Source: Geminicoccaceae bacterium
GTDB taxonomy: Bacteria; Pseudomonadota; Alphaproteobacteria; Geminicoccales; Geminicoccaceae
DNA: 39,114 bases
Assembly: GCA_025054575.1 (NCBI GenBank)
Contig: JANWZN010000013.1
Span: 1 to 39,114 of the forward strand
Reading direction: 5' to 3'
Part shown: positions 19,064 to 28,317 of the stretch, piece after piece
Layout: each line of letters begins with the position of its first letter
Position numbering within the stretch: the stretch's first letter is position 1
Program-made: the position numbers and the translations under genes
Notes under the pieces: model-generated
Seen by the model: only the letters and a program-made list of their open reading frames with translations
The model's database searches: none
What the model was told of the DNA's origin: nothing

Positions 19064-19112
19064 GCCACCTCCTTCGGGTCGGCGGAAGAACGTGGGCGGA
19101 GGATTAGCACCG

Positions 19113-19691
19113 ATGGACGGCAACGAACAGGCGGGCGAGACCGGGGGATGGTGGCGGCGCTGGCGTGCCGCTGCCCGGACCGCCAAGTCGCGCCGAGACA
19201 CCGCTCGGCGGCTGTACATGGCGGCGGTGGCCCGCGCCCGGCGCCCTCGGCTCTATGCCGAACTGGGAGTCCCCGACACGCCCGACGGCCGCTTCGAGAT
19301 GGTCGGGATCGAAGTCGCCCTGCTGATACGGAGGCTGCGCGCGATCGGCGGCGAGGGAGAGAGCCTGGGCCGGTTCGTCCTGGAGGCGATGGTCGACGAT
19401 CTCGACCGTAATCTGCGGGAGATGGGGGTCGGCGATCTTTCGGTCGGCCGCTACGTCAAGCGGATGATGACGAGCTGTATGGCGCGCGGCAGCGAACTCG
19501 ACGTCGCACTCGACCGCGACGATCGCGCCGCGTTGGCGCGTCTGTTGGAGAGGACCGCCTGGCCAGGCCTCGCACCGCCGAGCGAGTCGCGACTGTTGGC
19601 GCTCGTGAACGAGGTGATCGCCTCCGCGGAGCGGCTCGCTGCCCTCCCGGACGACCGGCTGCTGACCGCGCAGCTCGATCCGGATGCGTGA
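19113..19691 (+). CDS. Ubiquinol-cytochrome c chaperone (CBP3/UQCC1 family)
   Basis: Homologue of the mitochondrial Cbp3/UQCC1 factor that assists cytochrome b / bc1 complex assembly; 192 aa. Family blocks are LYMAAVARARRPRLYAELGVPDTPDGRFEMV, LEAMVDDLDRNLREMGVGDLSVGRYVKRM and GRGSELDVAL-like text near residue 130. No membrane segment is seen. ATG at 19113 has GGAGG upstream. It lies between bamE and yceD, as in many alphaproteobacteria. Confidence 0.88.
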   Translation: MDGNEQAGETGGWWRRWRAAARTAKSRRDTARRLYMAAVARARRPRLYAELGVPDTPDGRFEMVGIEVALLIRRLRAIGGEGESLGRFVLEAMVDDLDRNLREMGVGDLSVGRYVKRMMTSCMARGSELDVALDRDDRAALARLLERTAWPGLAPPSESRLLALVNEVIASAERLAALPDDRLLTAQLDPDA

Positions 19692-19697
19692 AAGCCG

Positions 19698-19726
19698 TTG
19701 ACCGGTAGCCGCGCGAGCCCTAGCGT
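19698..19726 (+). promoter_or_regulatory. Promoter of yceD-plsX-fabH
   Basis: TTGACC and TAGCGT are separated by exactly 17 bases, starting 7 bases after the chaperone stop. The -35 matches 5 of 6. The -10 resembles that of the ihfA promoter. Confidence 0.5.
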
Positions 19727-19816
19727 TTCGGGCCGTTCGCCGCCGAGCCGACCGGGTGGCGCGTGGGCAGAAAGTCGGGGTGGGTCGTCGAAGCGTTGAG
19801 CAGGACCGGGGGGCAA

Positions 19817-20338
19817 GTGGACGAGGCTCGCGAGCTCTCGCGCCGGCTGGACGTGGGGCGGCTCGGCGGTGCCGTCCGAACCGACAGGATCGACGCCGAT
19901 GTCGCCGAGCGGGCGGGGCTCGCCCGGCGTTTGGCGCTCGATGCGATCCTCTCGCTGCACGCCGAGACCCGCACGGCCCGGCTCCCGGGGGATGGGGCGA
20001 TCGCTGTCGAAGGGCGGCTCACCGCCGATGTCGTCCAGCGCTGCGTGGTCACCCTGGAGCCGTTCTCGAGCCGGGTGACGGCCGAGTTCCGCCGTGTCTT
20101 CACGACCGCGGCGTCGCCGGTCGACCGGGAAATCGTGATCGACGCAGAACGCGACGAGCCGGAACCGCTCGACGGCGACGTCGTCGATCTCGGCGAGATC
20201 GTCGCCGAGGAGCTGGCGCTGGCACTCGATCCCTACCCTCGCTCGCCGGAGGCCGATGCAGCGATGCGCGCCTTCGAGTCCGAGGCCGAAGCCTCGGCGA
20301 GGACCGAGCCGTCGGCCGCGACCCGGCGACCGCACTGA
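19817..20338 (+). CDS. yceD: YceD (DUF177) family protein
   Basis: Member of the family implicated in 23S rRNA accumulation in bacteria and plastids; about 173 aa. Recognisable parts are AERAGLARRLALDAILSLHAE, VQRCVVTLEPFSSRV, and the acidic DGDVVDLGEIVAEELALALDPYPR block. GTG at 19817 (GGGGGG upstream) gives the usual N-terminus; an earlier GTG at 19763 would add 18 residues. rpmF, which follows yceD in gammaproteobacteria, is not here; plsX follows after 10 bases. Confidence 0.87.
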   Translation: MDEARELSRRLDVGRLGGAVRTDRIDADVAERAGLARRLALDAILSLHAETRTARLPGDGAIAVEGRLTADVVQRCVVTLEPFSSRVTAEFRRVFTTAASPVDREIVIDAERDEPEPLDGDVVDLGEIVAEELALALDPYPRSPEADAAMRAFESEAEASARTEPSAATRRPH

Positions 20339-20348
20339 GGACAGCGCG

Positions 20349-21392
20349 GTGAGTCTGCTGATCGCACTCGACGCCATGGGGGGAGATGCCGCGCCGGCGA
20401 TGGTGGTGGACGGCGCCGCGCTGGCGCTCGCCGCCGACCCCGAGCTGCGGTTCGTGCTGTTCGGCGACGAGGCACGGCTGCGGCCGCTCCTCGCGCGTCA
20501 CCCGGGGCTGCGCGCCGTCGCCGAGGTGGTCCACACGCCCGATGCCGTGGCGGCCGATGCCAAGCCCAGCTTGGCGCTGCGCCAGGGACGCACGAGCAGC
20601 ATGCGGCTCGCGATCGACGCGGTGAAGGATGGCCGGGTAGCAGCCGCGGTATCGGCCGGGAACACCGGCGCCTTGATGGCGATGGCGAAGGTGGTGCTGC
20701 GAACGCTCCCGGGGATCGACCGACCGGCGATCTGCGGCGTCTTTCCCTCGCGCTCCAGGCCCGTCGTGATCCTCGACCTCGGCGCCAACGTCGCCTGCGA
20801 TGCCCCGACGCTGGTCCAGTTCGCGGTGATGGGCACGGTCTTCGCGCGCGCCATTCTCGGGATCGAGCAGCCGACGATCGGGCTTCTCAACGTCGGCACC
20901 GAGGAATTGAAGGGCGACGACGTCGTCCGCGCCGCAGCGGCGATGTTGAAGGCGAGCCCGCCGCCGATCCGCTTCGGCGGTTTCATCGAGGGTACGGATC
21001 TGGTCGAGGGTTCGGTCGACGTCGTGGTGACCGACGGCTTCACCGGCAACGTCGCCCTCAAGATCGCCGAGGGCGTGGCCCGCATGTTCCGCGATTCGCT
21101 CAAAGAGGCGTTCACGAGCAGCCTGCGCGGGCGGCTCGGCTACCTGGTCGCCAAGCCCGCCCTCGTGGCGCTGCGCGAGCGCTTCGATCCGCGTCGGCAC
21201 AATGGCGCCATGTTCCTGGGCCTGAACGGCGTGGTCGTGAAGAGCCACGGCGGCACCGATGCCCTCGGCTTCTCGCACGCCATCAAGGTCGCCGCCGACC
21301 TCGTCCGCCAGGGCACCAACGCGCGCATCACCGAGGAAATGCGCGCGGTTCGCCACGCCCTCGAGCCCGCCTCGCGCGCGGCCGTCTCCTGA
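20349..21392 (+). CDS. plsX: Phosphate acyltransferase PlsX
   Basis: Converts acyl-ACP to acyl-phosphate for phospholipid synthesis by PlsY; 347 aa. Starts [21 protein letters not shown], with [38 protein letters not shown], and the C-terminal [25 protein letters not shown] at 20349 is preceded by GAGGACAG. It is a peripheral cytoplasmic enzyme and is followed 16 bases later by fabH. Confidence 0.95.
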   Translation: MSLLIALDAMGGDAAPAMVVDGAALALAADPELRFVLFGDEARLRPLLARHPGLRAVAEVVHTPDAVAADAKPSLALRQGRTSSMRLAIDAVKDGRVAAAVSAGNTGALMAMAKVVLRTLPGIDRPAICGVFPSRSRPVVILDLGANVACDAPTLVQFAVMGTVFARAILGIEQPTIGLLNVGTEELKGDDVVRAAAAMLKASPPPIRFGGFIEGTDLVEGSVDVVVTDGFTGNVALKIAEGVARMFRDSLKEAFTSSLRGRLGYLVAKPALVALRERFDPRRHNGAMFLGLNGVVVKSHGGTDALGFSHAIKVAADLVRQGTNARITEEMRAVRHALEPASRAAVS

Positions 21393-21408
21393 TCGAGCCC
21401 GCGACCCG

Positions 21409-22380
21409 ATGATCCGCTCGCGCGTCGTCGGCGTCGGCGCCTACCTGCCCGCGCGCGTCGTCGACAACGACGAGCTGGCCTGCCGGCTCGACACCTCCGA
21501 TGCCTGGATTCGCGAGCGAACCGGGATCACCCGGCGCCATCTCGCCGCCGAGGACGAGCTGACCTCCGATCTCGCGGTGCAAGCCGCCCGGCGCGCGCTG
21601 GAGCGGGCCTCGACGTCGGTCGCGGCCATCGAGGCCATCGTCGTTGCGACCAGCACGCCCGATCACACCTTTCCGGCGACCGCGACCGCCGTGCAGCAAA
21701 AGCTCGGCGCGCCGATCGGCATCGCCCTCGACGTCCAGGCTGTCTGCGCCGGTTTCGCCTACGCGCTCGCGATAGCCGACAGCTTCCTGCGTGTCGGCCA
21801 TGCACGGACCGCACTCGTGATCGGTGCCGAAACCTTCTCGCGGCTGTTGGACTGGAACGACCGGTCGACCGCCGTGCTGTTCGGCGACGGCGCCGGGGCG
21901 GTGGTGCTGCGCGCGGAGCGGAGCCGAGGTGACCTCGCCGACCGCGGAGTTCTGGCGACGCGGCTCGCCGCCGACGGCCGCCATTATCGCGACCTCTATG
22001 TCGACGGTGGGCCGTCGGCGACACGGACCACCGGGCATCTGCGGATGAACGGCCGCGAAGTGTTCCGCCATGCGGTGGCGCGGCTGGCCGAGTCCGTCGA
22101 GGCGGTGCTGGCCGAAACCGGGCTCGCGGTCGCCGATCTCGACCTTCTCGTACCGCACCAGGCCAACCTGCGAATCATCGAGGCGGTCGGCCGGCGTCTC
22201 GGCTTGCCACCCGAGAAGACGATCGTGACGGTCGATCGTCACGCCAATACTTCGGCCGCCTCGATCCCGCTCGCCCTCGACGTCGCGCTCGAGGATGGCC
22301 GCCTCGCCGACGGCCGTCTGCTCGTGGTCAACGCGCTGGGCGGCGGCTTCGCCTGGGGGGCGGCCCTGATCCGCTGGTGA
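21409..22380 (+). CDS. fabH: 3-oxoacyl-[acyl-carrier-protein] synthase III
   Basis: Starts fatty acid synthesis by condensing acetyl-CoA (or another primer) with malonyl-ACP; 323 aa. The catalytic triad is C113 ([13 protein letters not shown]), H250 ([10 protein letters not shown]) and N280 ([15 protein letters not shown]). [13 protein letters not shown] and the C-terminal [16 protein letters not shown] are typical. The window also holds malonyl-CoA decarboxylase about 1.2 kb away, convergent, which consumes the same extender unit. Confidence 0.96.
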   Translation: MIRSRVVGVGAYLPARVVDNDELACRLDTSDAWIRERTGITRRHLAAEDELTSDLAVQAARRALERASTSVAAIEAIVVATSTPDHTFPATATAVQQKLGAPIGIALDVQAVCAGFAYALAIADSFLRVGHARTALVIGAETFSRLLDWNDRSTAVLFGDGAGAVVLRAERSRGDLADRGVLATRLAADGRHYRDLYVDGGPSATRTTGHLRMNGREVFRHAVARLAESVEAVLAETGLAVADLDLLVPHQANLRIIEAVGRRLGLPPEKTIVTVDRHANTSAASIPLALDVALEDGRLADGRLLVVNALGGGFAWGAALIRW

Positions 22381-22422
22381 GCCGCCCGGGTCCCCATCCG
22401 GCCCCTGCCGGCGTTCGAGCCG

Positions 22423-22451
22423 TTGACGGAAGCCTTTGGCCACTCTAGCAT
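22423..22451 (+). promoter_or_regulatory. Promoter of ihfA-merR
   Basis: TTGACG and TAGCAT with a 17-base spacer (5 of 6 and 4 of 6 matches to sigma-70 consensus), followed by a T-run and a purine-rich GGAGGAGGAG ribosome binding site before GTG 22481. It is one of the few AT-rich spots in this part. Confidence 0.6.
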
Positions 22452-22480
22452 TTTTTTAGGGTGGGGAGGAGGAGACGGCG

Positions 22481-22819
22481 GTGGCCGGGCGAACCGTCAC
22501 GCGCGCGCAGTTGGCCGAGGCCGTCTATCAGGAGGTCGGCTTGTCGCGCAGCGAATCGGCCGAGCTCGTCGATGCGGTGTTGAACGAGATCATCGAGTCG
22601 TTGCTGCAGGAAGGCACGGTCAAAATCTCCGCCTTCGGCACCTTCGCCGTTCGCGAGAAAGGCCAGCGGGTGGGCCGCAATCCCAAGACCGGCGAGGAGG
22701 TGCCCATCCCGCCCCGACGCGTGCTCGTGTTCCGCGCGTCGCAAGTGCTCAAGGATCGCATCAACCGCGGGGCGCAAAAGCGCCTCCATCAGGCCGACGA
22801 GGTCGATCGCGGGCGATGA
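22481..22819 (+). CDS. ihfA: Integration host factor alpha subunit
   Basis: DNA-bending nucleoid protein; 112 aa, slightly longer than E. coli IhfA because of a polar tail. [31 protein letters not shown] is the dimerisation part. [41 protein letters not shown] is the DNA-binding arm with the intercalating proline in [11 protein letters not shown]. The stop overlaps the merR start as ATGA. ihfA next to a MerR gene downstream of fabH is the usual alphaproteobacterial order. Confidence 0.95.
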   Translation: MAGRTVTRAQLAEAVYQEVGLSRSESAELVDAVLNEIIESLLQEGTVKISAFGTFAVREKGQRVGRNPKTGEEVPIPPRRVLVFRASQVLKDRINRGAQKRLHQADEVDRGR

Positions 22820-23277
22820 GCGAGGTGCCAGCGAGCGACCAACCGGCGTCGCCGGACGAGGAGAGCCGACGGCCGACCAAAGCGCCGACCGCATTCCGGA
22901 CGATCAGCGAGGTCGCCGAGGAGCTCGACGTCGCCCAGCACGTGCTGCGCTTCTGGGAGAGCCGGTTTCCGATCGTGCGACCGCTCAAGCGCGGTGGCGG
23001 CCGCCGCTACTACCGGCCAGAGGACGTCGAGATCCTGCGTCGGATCCGCAAGCTGCTCTACGAGGAAGGTTACACCATCAAGGGAGCGCAGAAGGCCCTG
23101 CGCGGGATGCGTGCCGGTGCAGCGGCGAGCGAGCAGGCCGCGACGAGCAGCACGCGTCGGGGCGAGGAACGGCCGTCGGTCGGGCTCCAGCTCGGGGGCG
23201 AGGCCCGCCGGCGGCTGACCGCGATCCGCGACGAGCTGCAGGAGCTGCGAGACCTCGTGCGGCGTGCCGCGGGCTGA
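22816..23277 (+). CDS. MerR-family transcriptional regulator
   Basis: 153 aa. The N-terminal winged helix-turn-helix is [51 protein letters not shown] (about residues 27-77). The C-terminal part has a helix suitable for a coiled-coil ([20 protein letters not shown]). There are no cysteines for metal sensing. This small group always follows ihfA in alphaproteobacteria; its target is not known. Coupled to ihfA by ATGA. Confidence 0.9.
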   Translation: MSEVPASDQPASPDEESRRPTKAPTAFRTISEVAEELDVAQHVLRFWESRFPIVRPLKRGGGRRYYRPEDVEILRRIRKLLYEEGYTIKGAQKALRGMRAGAAASEQAATSSTRRGEERPSVGLQLGGEARRRLTAIRDELQELRDLVRRAAG

Positions 23278-23291
23278 AGCGGAAGCACCGG

Positions 23292-23320
23292 TTGCGGGGC
23301 CCTGGCCCCCCCTCTATAGT
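23292..23320 (+). promoter_or_regulatory. Promoter of tRNA-Pro
   Basis: TTGCGG and TATAGT with a 17-base spacer, 26 bases ahead of the mature tRNA 5' end. The -10 matches 5 of 6. Confidence 0.6.
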
Positions 23321-23346
23321 CCCCTTGCAGCCGATCGGCTGCCGGT

Positions 23347-23423
23347 CGGAGCGTGGCGCAGCCTGGTAGCGCACCAGCATGGGGCGCTGGGGGTCGTGGG
23401 TTCGAATCCCGCCGCTCCGACCA
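23347..23423 (+). tRNA. tRNA-Pro (anticodon GGG)
   Basis: A complete 77-base cloverleaf: acceptor CGGAGCG pairs with CGCTCCG, D-arm GCGC/GCGC, anticodon stem CCAGC/GCTGG with loop ATGGGGC (anticodon GGG at 23381-23383), T-arm GTGGG-TTCGAAT-CCCGC, and an encoded CCA end. There is no repeat of its 3' end nearby, so no sign that it served as an integration site. Confidence 0.97.
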
Positions 23424-23590
23424 GTTTTCGAGCCGTGCCGGCGGTCCGTCCTCGCAGCGCCGCCCGTCGCGTCCTCGGTGATCCGCGAGCGGTCGAAGAT
23501 GGGTTGGTCCAGGCCAGGTGCCGCGACCGTCCGCCCCCGGCGAGCAGTCCCTGGCCGCCTTTGCCACCCAGCCGCGGGCCCACGCGGAGG

Positions 23591-24952
23591 TCAGCCGGCA
23601 GCAGGCACCGGCAGGGAGGGCGCGGCGCGCTCGTTGAAACGTTCGCGGCCGGCGAGCAGCTTTTCGACCGCGCGCGCGTGGACCACCTCGCCCTCGACAT
23701 AAAGCTCGTGGTTCTGCTCGATCCGAGCCGGATCGTAGGCGTAATTGACCATGATGCCGTAGGACTCGGCGAGGCCCTTGGCCGAGGTGTCGGCGAGCCA
23801 GTTGATGCGCTCCAACCGGGCACCGTTGCCGAGATGGAAGCGAGCGACCGGGTCGACCGGTCGGCCGCGACGCTTGGCCCGCACCAGATACCAAGCGCAC
23901 AGGCCGGTGAGCAGCGGTCGCAGCGCTTCGGCGAGCGACGGATCCTCCCACCAACCGGGCTCGCTCAGCCGCTGCAGCAACGCACGCTCCGGCTCGCTCA
24001 CGAGCACGGCACCTCCGGCCAGGGCCTCCTCGAGCCAGCGCGCGAAGCCGGGCACCGGCGAGAGTGTGGCGAAGCTCGTGATCTGCGGCAGCTCCGCCTG
24101 GAGGGTGGCGACGACCAACTTGATCAGGAAGTTGCCGAGCGTCACGCCGCGCAGGCCGTCTTGGCAATTGCTGATCGAGTAGAAAATCGCGGTATCCGCC
24201 TCGCTCGGCGGCCGGACGGGCTCGCTCGGATCGATCAGCGGGCCGATCCGATCGGCGAGCCCGCTCGTGAGCGCCACCTGGACGAAGATCAACGGCTCCT
24301 CGGGCAGGACCGGGTGAAAGAAGGCGAAGCAGCGGCGATCGGCGGCAAGGCGACGCTTGAAGTCTTCGAGTGCGCGCAACCGGTGCACCCTCTCGTAGCC
24401 TTTGAGTTTCTCGAGGAGCGCGGCCGAGCTGCCCCAGTCGATGCGCGACAGGGTCAAGAAGCCGGGATTGAACCACGAGGCCAACAGGTGATGCAGGTCG
24501 GCGTCGAGTTCGGCCAGCTCCGGCGCCGTCCCGATGCAGCGCAAGAGCTCCGCCCTGAGCTCGACGATCGCCCGTGGCCCGCCGGGCGCGGTGTTCATCC
24601 GGCGAAAGAGCTCGAGCCGCGGCGATTCGCTCACCCGGCGAAGCTGGGCCAAGGTGCCGGGGCCGGGTTCGCGGGCATAGGCCTCGGCGGCCTGTCGGAT
24701 GGCCTCGACGTCGGGCCCGAACGAGCGGGCGAGCAACAAAAAGAACGACAGCCGCTCGGCCTCGCCCATGCCGCGCCAGGTCTCGACCAGCTCGCGGGCG
24801 AGCGCCAGGGTCGAGGCCTCCCCGCGCACCGAGAGCAGCTCGCGGCACAGCAGCTCGACAGGCCGCCGACGCGGCCCGCTCCGGCGCCGCAAGAGCTCGC
24901 GGCCGGCATCGGCGATCGACGACCAGAGCTGGTCCAAGCGGCCCGCCCGCAT
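23591..24952 (-). CDS. Malonyl-CoA decarboxylase
   Basis: Decarboxylates malonyl-CoA to acetyl-CoA; about 453 aa. An N-terminal helical bundle (residues 1-150) precedes the GNAT-like catalytic domain. The proposed catalytic Ser and His lie in YSISNCQDGLRGV and ARFHLGNGARLERINWLAD. PGFLTLSRIDWGSSAALLEKL and FHPVLPEEPLIFVQVAL are further family blocks. ATG at 24952 has GAGGG upstream; a GTG at 24997 would add 15 residues. Unlike in rhizobial mat operons, no malonyl-CoA synthetase or dicarboxylate carrier gene is adjacent. Confidence 0.92.
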   Translation of the reverse strand: MRAGRLDQLWSSIADAGRELLRRRSGPRRRPVELLCRELLSVRGEASTLALARELVETWRGMGEAERLSFFLLLARSFGPDVEAIRQAAEAYAREPGPGTLAQLRRVSESPRLELFRRMNTAPGGPRAIVELRAELLRCIGTAPELAELDADLHHLLASWFNPGFLTLSRIDWGSSAALLEKLKGYERVHRLRALEDFKRRLAADRRCFAFFHPVLPEEPLIFVQVALTSGLADRIGPLIDPSEPVRPPSEADTAIFYSISNCQDGLRGVTLGNFLIKLVVATLQAELPQITSFATLSPVPGFARWLEEALAGGAVLVSEPERALLQRLSEPGWWEDPSLAEALRPLLTGLCAWYLVRAKRRGRPVDPVARFHLGNGARLERINWLADTSAKGLAESYGIMVNYAYDPARIEQNHELYVEGEVVHARAVEKLLAGRERFNERAAPSLPVPAAG

Positions 24953-25102
24953 GCGCGCGCCCTCGCTTGCGATGGTCGTTCCCGCCACTGCTACCACCCG
25001 CCGATGAAGGCCTCGTTAACAGTATGGAGCGAACGGGCGCCGCCGGCCAGGGTGTCCGCTATCCGAGTCGAGACGCCCCCGCGGGTGGCGGCGTCGACCG
25101 GA

Positions 25103-25543
25103 TCAGCTGCGCACCCTGCCTTGATGCCCGAGCCAGCGCTCCATCGCCGCGAGCGTGGGCTCGCTCACGTGATGCTCGATACCCTCGGCATCCTGCTCGG
25201 CGATCTCGGGCGCGACCCCGAGAGCAGAGAGAAAGGCGAGCACCACGCGATGCCGCCGACGACAGAAGGCCGCGAGCTCGCGCCCGGTATCGGTCAAGAA
25301 GATCGACCGATAGGGCTCGCTCTTGACGTAACCGCCGCGCTGCAAGCGAGCGACCGCCGCTGCGACCGTGGCCTGTGTCACGCCCAGGCGTTCTGCCAGG
25401 TCCACCGCGCGGGCCTCGCCCTTGGCCTCGATCAGCTCGGCGATCAACTCGACATAATCCTCGGCGAGCTCCCGGCGATGGTCACGGCGCGTGCGACCGA
25501 AGCTCGCCGCCCGCGCCGGCGCTGCTTTCTGCGCCTCGCTCAC
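25103..25543 (-). CDS. mntR: Mn(II)-responsive regulator MntR (DtxR family)
   Basis: 146 aa with an N-terminal winged helix and a C-terminal dimerisation domain. All six Mn ligands of Bacillus MntR (D8, E11, H77, E99, E102, H103) are conserved at a constant offset of 21: D29 and E32 in EDYVELI, H98 in RRRHRVV, E120, E123 and H124 in DAEGIEHH. Asp at the first site is the Mn-selective form. GTG at 25543 overlaps the stop of the upstream permease (GTGA), making it the last gene of the importer operon it probably represses. Confidence 0.92.
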   Translation of the reverse strand: MSEAQKAAPARAASFGRTRRDHRRELAEDYVELIAELIEAKGEARAVDLAERLGVTQATVAAAVARLQRGGYVKSEPYRSIFLTDTGRELAAFCRRRHRVVLAFLSALGVAPEIAEQDAEGIEHHVSEPTLAAMERWLGHQGRVRS

Positions 25544-26520
25544 CGCTGTGCTCCGACCGCGGGTTCCGTGCGGCTGGACGCCGGCGTCTGCCGCCGACGC
25601 CACCGCGTCAGCATCCCGTAGCGCGGGGCGAAGAGGATCGCCAGAGCTTGCAGAACGCCGGCCACGACCGCGATCATCCCCGCCGCGTTCAGGGCCCGCC
25701 CGACGCCGAGCCAGAGCGGCGCCCAGGCCGCCAGCGCGTAGCCCAGCACCCCCGCGAGCAACGCCGCCGCGGCCGAGAGCGCGAGCTGGGTTTCGAGCCG
25801 ATCCGTGAGCATCCGCGCGGTCGCGGCCGGGCAGACGAAGAGGGCCACGGTGAGGATCGCTCCGACCGCCTGGAACGAGGCGACCGCGACCACCGCCGCT
25901 GCCACCAACAGCACGAAGCCGACACCGTGCGCCGAGATACCGATGCTGGTCGCGTGCCCGGGATCGAAGCTCGTGATCGCGAGCTCCTTGAACAAGAGAC
26001 CGATCAACAGCATCACACCCGCGGCGACGAGCGCCAAGCGGACCAGCACATCCGGCACGGCGGCCAGCCACGCCGCATCGAGCAGCGCCGACCCGTCGCC
26101 GGCGCCGAGCCAGACGATGGTCTCGAGCGAGCCCATGAGCGCGTGCTGGACGTCGAGGTGAACCGCCTGCGCACCGGTCTGCTCCAGGAGCACGACGCCG
26201 AGCGCGAACATGGTCGTGAGCACCACACCCGTAGCGGCGCTCGTCTCGACCCTTCCGAACCGCTCCAGGAGGGCGATCAGCACGACCGCGAGGACGGCCG
26301 CAGCGCTCGCACCCGCCATCATCGCCCACGCCGCGAGCTCCCCTGTCAGCACGAAGGCGAGCACGATCCCGGGCAGGACGGCATGGCTGATCGCGTCGCC
26401 GAGCAGGCTGCGCCGCTGTAGCAAGAGGAAATTGCCGAGCAGGCCGCAGGACAGTGCCGCGAGCGTGCTGGTGGCGAGCGCCGGCAGGTCGATCTCGAGG
26501 AAGTCGCGGAGCTCGATCAC
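25540..26520 (-). CDS. Mn/Zn ABC transporter permease (SitD-like)
   Basis: ABC-3 family membrane subunit; 326 aa with about eight to nine hydrophobic segments. LLQRRSLLGDAISHAVLPGIVLAF near the start is the coupling-helix region. FKELAITSFDPGHATSIGI and FQAVGAILTVALFVCPAATARML are conserved in this family. The C-terminal 25 residues are polar. The GTG start overlaps the previous permease stop and its own stop overlaps mntR. Confidence 0.92.
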   Translation of the reverse strand: MIELRDFLEIDLPALATSTLAALSCGLLGNFLLLQRRSLLGDAISHAVLPGIVLAFVLTGELAAWAMMAGASAAAVLAVVLIALLERFGRVETSAATGVVLTTMFALGVVLLEQTGAQAVHLDVQHALMGSLETIVWLGAGDGSALLDAAWLAAVPDVLVRLALVAAGVMLLIGLLFKELAITSFDPGHATSIGISAHGVGFVLLVAAAVVAVASFQAVGAILTVALFVCPAATARMLTDRLETQLALSAAAALLAGVLGYALAAWAPLWLGVGRALNAAGMIAVVAGVLQALAILFAPRYGMLTRWRRRQTPASSRTEPAVGAQR

Positions 26521-27464
26521 GGCCGAGCCGCTCCAGTCGTCGCCCGCCCGCGCTCGCGCAGCGCACGGCGCAGCCGAGCCCGCCGGAGAGCCGCCACCAA
26601 GAGCCCGCGCGAAGGCGCGAACAGGAGGCTCGCGAGCAACGACGCGGCCAACACGAGCACGATCACGGCACCGGTCGGCAGGCCCGGCGCGCTCGTCGAG
26701 ATGACGACCCCGAGCCAGCCGCCGAACGCTCCGGTGACCGCCGCCACCGCGAGCATCGCGGCCAGGCGTTCGACCCAGAGCCGGGCCACCACCGCCGGCA
26801 GGACCACGATCGCAACCGCGAGAACGAGGCCTACGATCTGCAGGGCGGCGACGATCTGGACGAGGAGCAAGCCGAGCAACAACCGGTCGAGCGCCCGCAC
26901 GTTCCACCCCTGCGTCCGGGCGAAGGCCGGATCGAAGCAGAGCAAGCGCCATTCCTTGAGGAGGACCAGGGTCGCGAGCGTCGAGAGGGCGGCGATCGCT
27001 GCCACGAGCTCGGCCTCGTGGCGCAGCATGCCGGCGGCGCTGCCGAGCAGGAACTGCTCGAGGCCGGCCCGGCCGCCGATCGGCAAGCCCTGCAGCCAAC
27101 TCGCGAGCACGAGACCGAGGCCGAAGAAACTCGCGAGCACGCTCGCGATCGCCGCGTCCTCGCCGAGCCGGGTGCGGGCGGCGATCGCATCGGCGGCGAA
27201 CGCCCCGAGCGCCGCGCTGGCGGCGGAACCCAAGAGCAATAGCGGCAACACTCTCCCTTCGCCGAACGTGGCGGCCGCTACGAGGAAGGCCAGGACGAGG
27301 CCCGGGAAGGTCGCGTGGCTGATCGCATCGCTCAGCATCGAGCGGCGGCGAAGCAGCAGGATCGTGCCGATCAGCCCGCCGCCGGCACCCAGGAGCGCCG
27401 CCCCCAACGCTACCAATGCGCTGTTGTAACCGGCGCGCAGTAGCAGGGCATCGAGCAGCGTCAC
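26517..27464 (-). CDS. Mn/Zn ABC transporter permease (SitC-like)
   Basis: First of two paralogous ABC-3 permeases; 315 aa, about eight membrane helices. LLRRRSMLSDAISHATFPGLVLAF parallels the second permease. LLKEWRLLCFDPAFARTQGW and LQIVGLVLAVAIVVLPAVVARL are the other family blocks. It ends with an Arg-rich cytoplasmic tail. GTG start at 27464 overlaps the ATPase stop (GTGA). Confidence 0.92.
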   Translation of the reverse strand: MTLLDALLLRAGYNSALVALGAALLGAGGGLIGTILLLRRRSMLSDAISHATFPGLVLAFLVAAATFGEGRVLPLLLLGSAASAALGAFAADAIAARTRLGEDAAIASVLASFFGLGLVLASWLQGLPIGGRAGLEQFLLGSAAGMLRHEAELVAAIAALSTLATLVLLKEWRLLCFDPAFARTQGWNVRALDRLLLGLLLVQIVAALQIVGLVLAVAIVVLPAVVARLWVERLAAMLAVAAVTGAFGGWLGVVISTSAPGLPTGAVIVLVLAASLLASLLFAPSRGLLVAALRRARLRRALRERGRATTGAARP

Positions 27465-28312
27465 GGTCGCGAACCATCCGCGAGCACGGCCGGGCGCGAC
27501 GCCCCGTCGGGCCCGACCGAGACGGCGCCGAAACCGCCCGGTTCCAGACGGTAGCCGTAGGCGCGCGCGAGGTTGGCCGCGGTCAACACGGATCGCAGCG
27601 GACCCATGGCGATCCGCTCGACGTTCAGCAGAAGCACGGCGTCGAACCAGGTCGCCACCGTCTCGAGATCGTGGTGGACCACGAGGATGGAACGACCCTG
27701 ATCGCGCAGCTGCCGCAGGATCGCGAGTAGAACCCGCTCGCTCGTGGCGTCGATCCCGGCGAACGGCTCGTCGAGCAGATAGAGGCGGGGGTCTTGCGCG
27801 AGGGCACGGGCCAGGAGCACCCGTTGTTGCTGGCCGCCGGAGAGCTCGCCGATCGGCCGGTCGGCGAGCTCGGCCAGGCCGACACGCTCGAGCTGGGCTC
27901 GGGCGAGTTCGCGATGCCGCCGGCGGACCGGCCGCAGCCAGCCGATCCGGCCGTAGAGGCCCATCGTTGCGACCTCGAGCGCGGAGATCGGGAAGTCCCA
28001 GTCGAGGCTCGCGCGCTGCGGCACGTAGGCGACGAGCCCATCGCGGCGGCGGAGCGGCCGGCCGGCGACCTGCACCCTCCCGGCGAGGCTCGGCACCAGG
28101 CCGAGGATCGCCTTGAGAAGGGTCGATTTGCCGGCTCCGTTGGGGCCCGCGACCGCGACCATGGAGCCCGCCCCGAGCTCGAGGTCGACAGCGCGCAAAG
28201 CGAGGCGGTCGCGATAGGCGACGGTGAGGTTTTCGACTTGCAGAAGCGGGCCATCGGCCGCCTGCGGCACGGAACCGGCTGGTCGCGCGCCGGTGCGATC
28301 GAACGGCCACAT
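27461..28312 (-). CDS. Mn/Zn ABC transporter ATP-binding protein (SitB-like)
   Basis: Cytoplasmic ATPase of the importer; 283 aa. Walker A GPNGAGKST, Q-loop YVPQRASLDWDFPI, signature LSGGQQQRVLLARAL, Walker B LYLLDEPFAGID and switch histidine in VVHHDLETV are all intact. The RASLDWDFP text after the Q-loop is typical of the Mn/Zn family. It starts 5 bases after the binding-protein stop. Confidence 0.94.
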   Translation of the reverse strand: MWPFDRTGARPAGSVPQAADGPLLQVENLTVAYRDRLALRAVDLELGAGSMVAVAGPNGAGKSTLLKAILGLVPSLAGRVQVAGRPLRRRDGLVAYVPQRASLDWDFPISALEVATMGLYGRIGWLRPVRRRHRELARAQLERVGLAELADRPIGELSGGQQQRVLLARALAQDPRLYLLDEPFAGIDATSERVLLAILRQLRDQGRSILVVHHDLETVATWFDAVLLLNVERIAMGPLRSVLTAANLARAYGYRLEPGGFGAVSVGPDGASRPAVLADGSRP

Positions 28313-28317
28313 CGCGC

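Noticed and set aside
20338-20349. Missing rpmF between yceD and plsX
   Set aside because: In alphaproteobacteria rpmF usually lies elsewhere; only gammaproteobacteria and some others place it here.
23347-23590. tRNA-Pro as a possible integration site
   Set aside because: No copy of the tRNA 3' end and no integrase or foreign-looking genes follow within the window.
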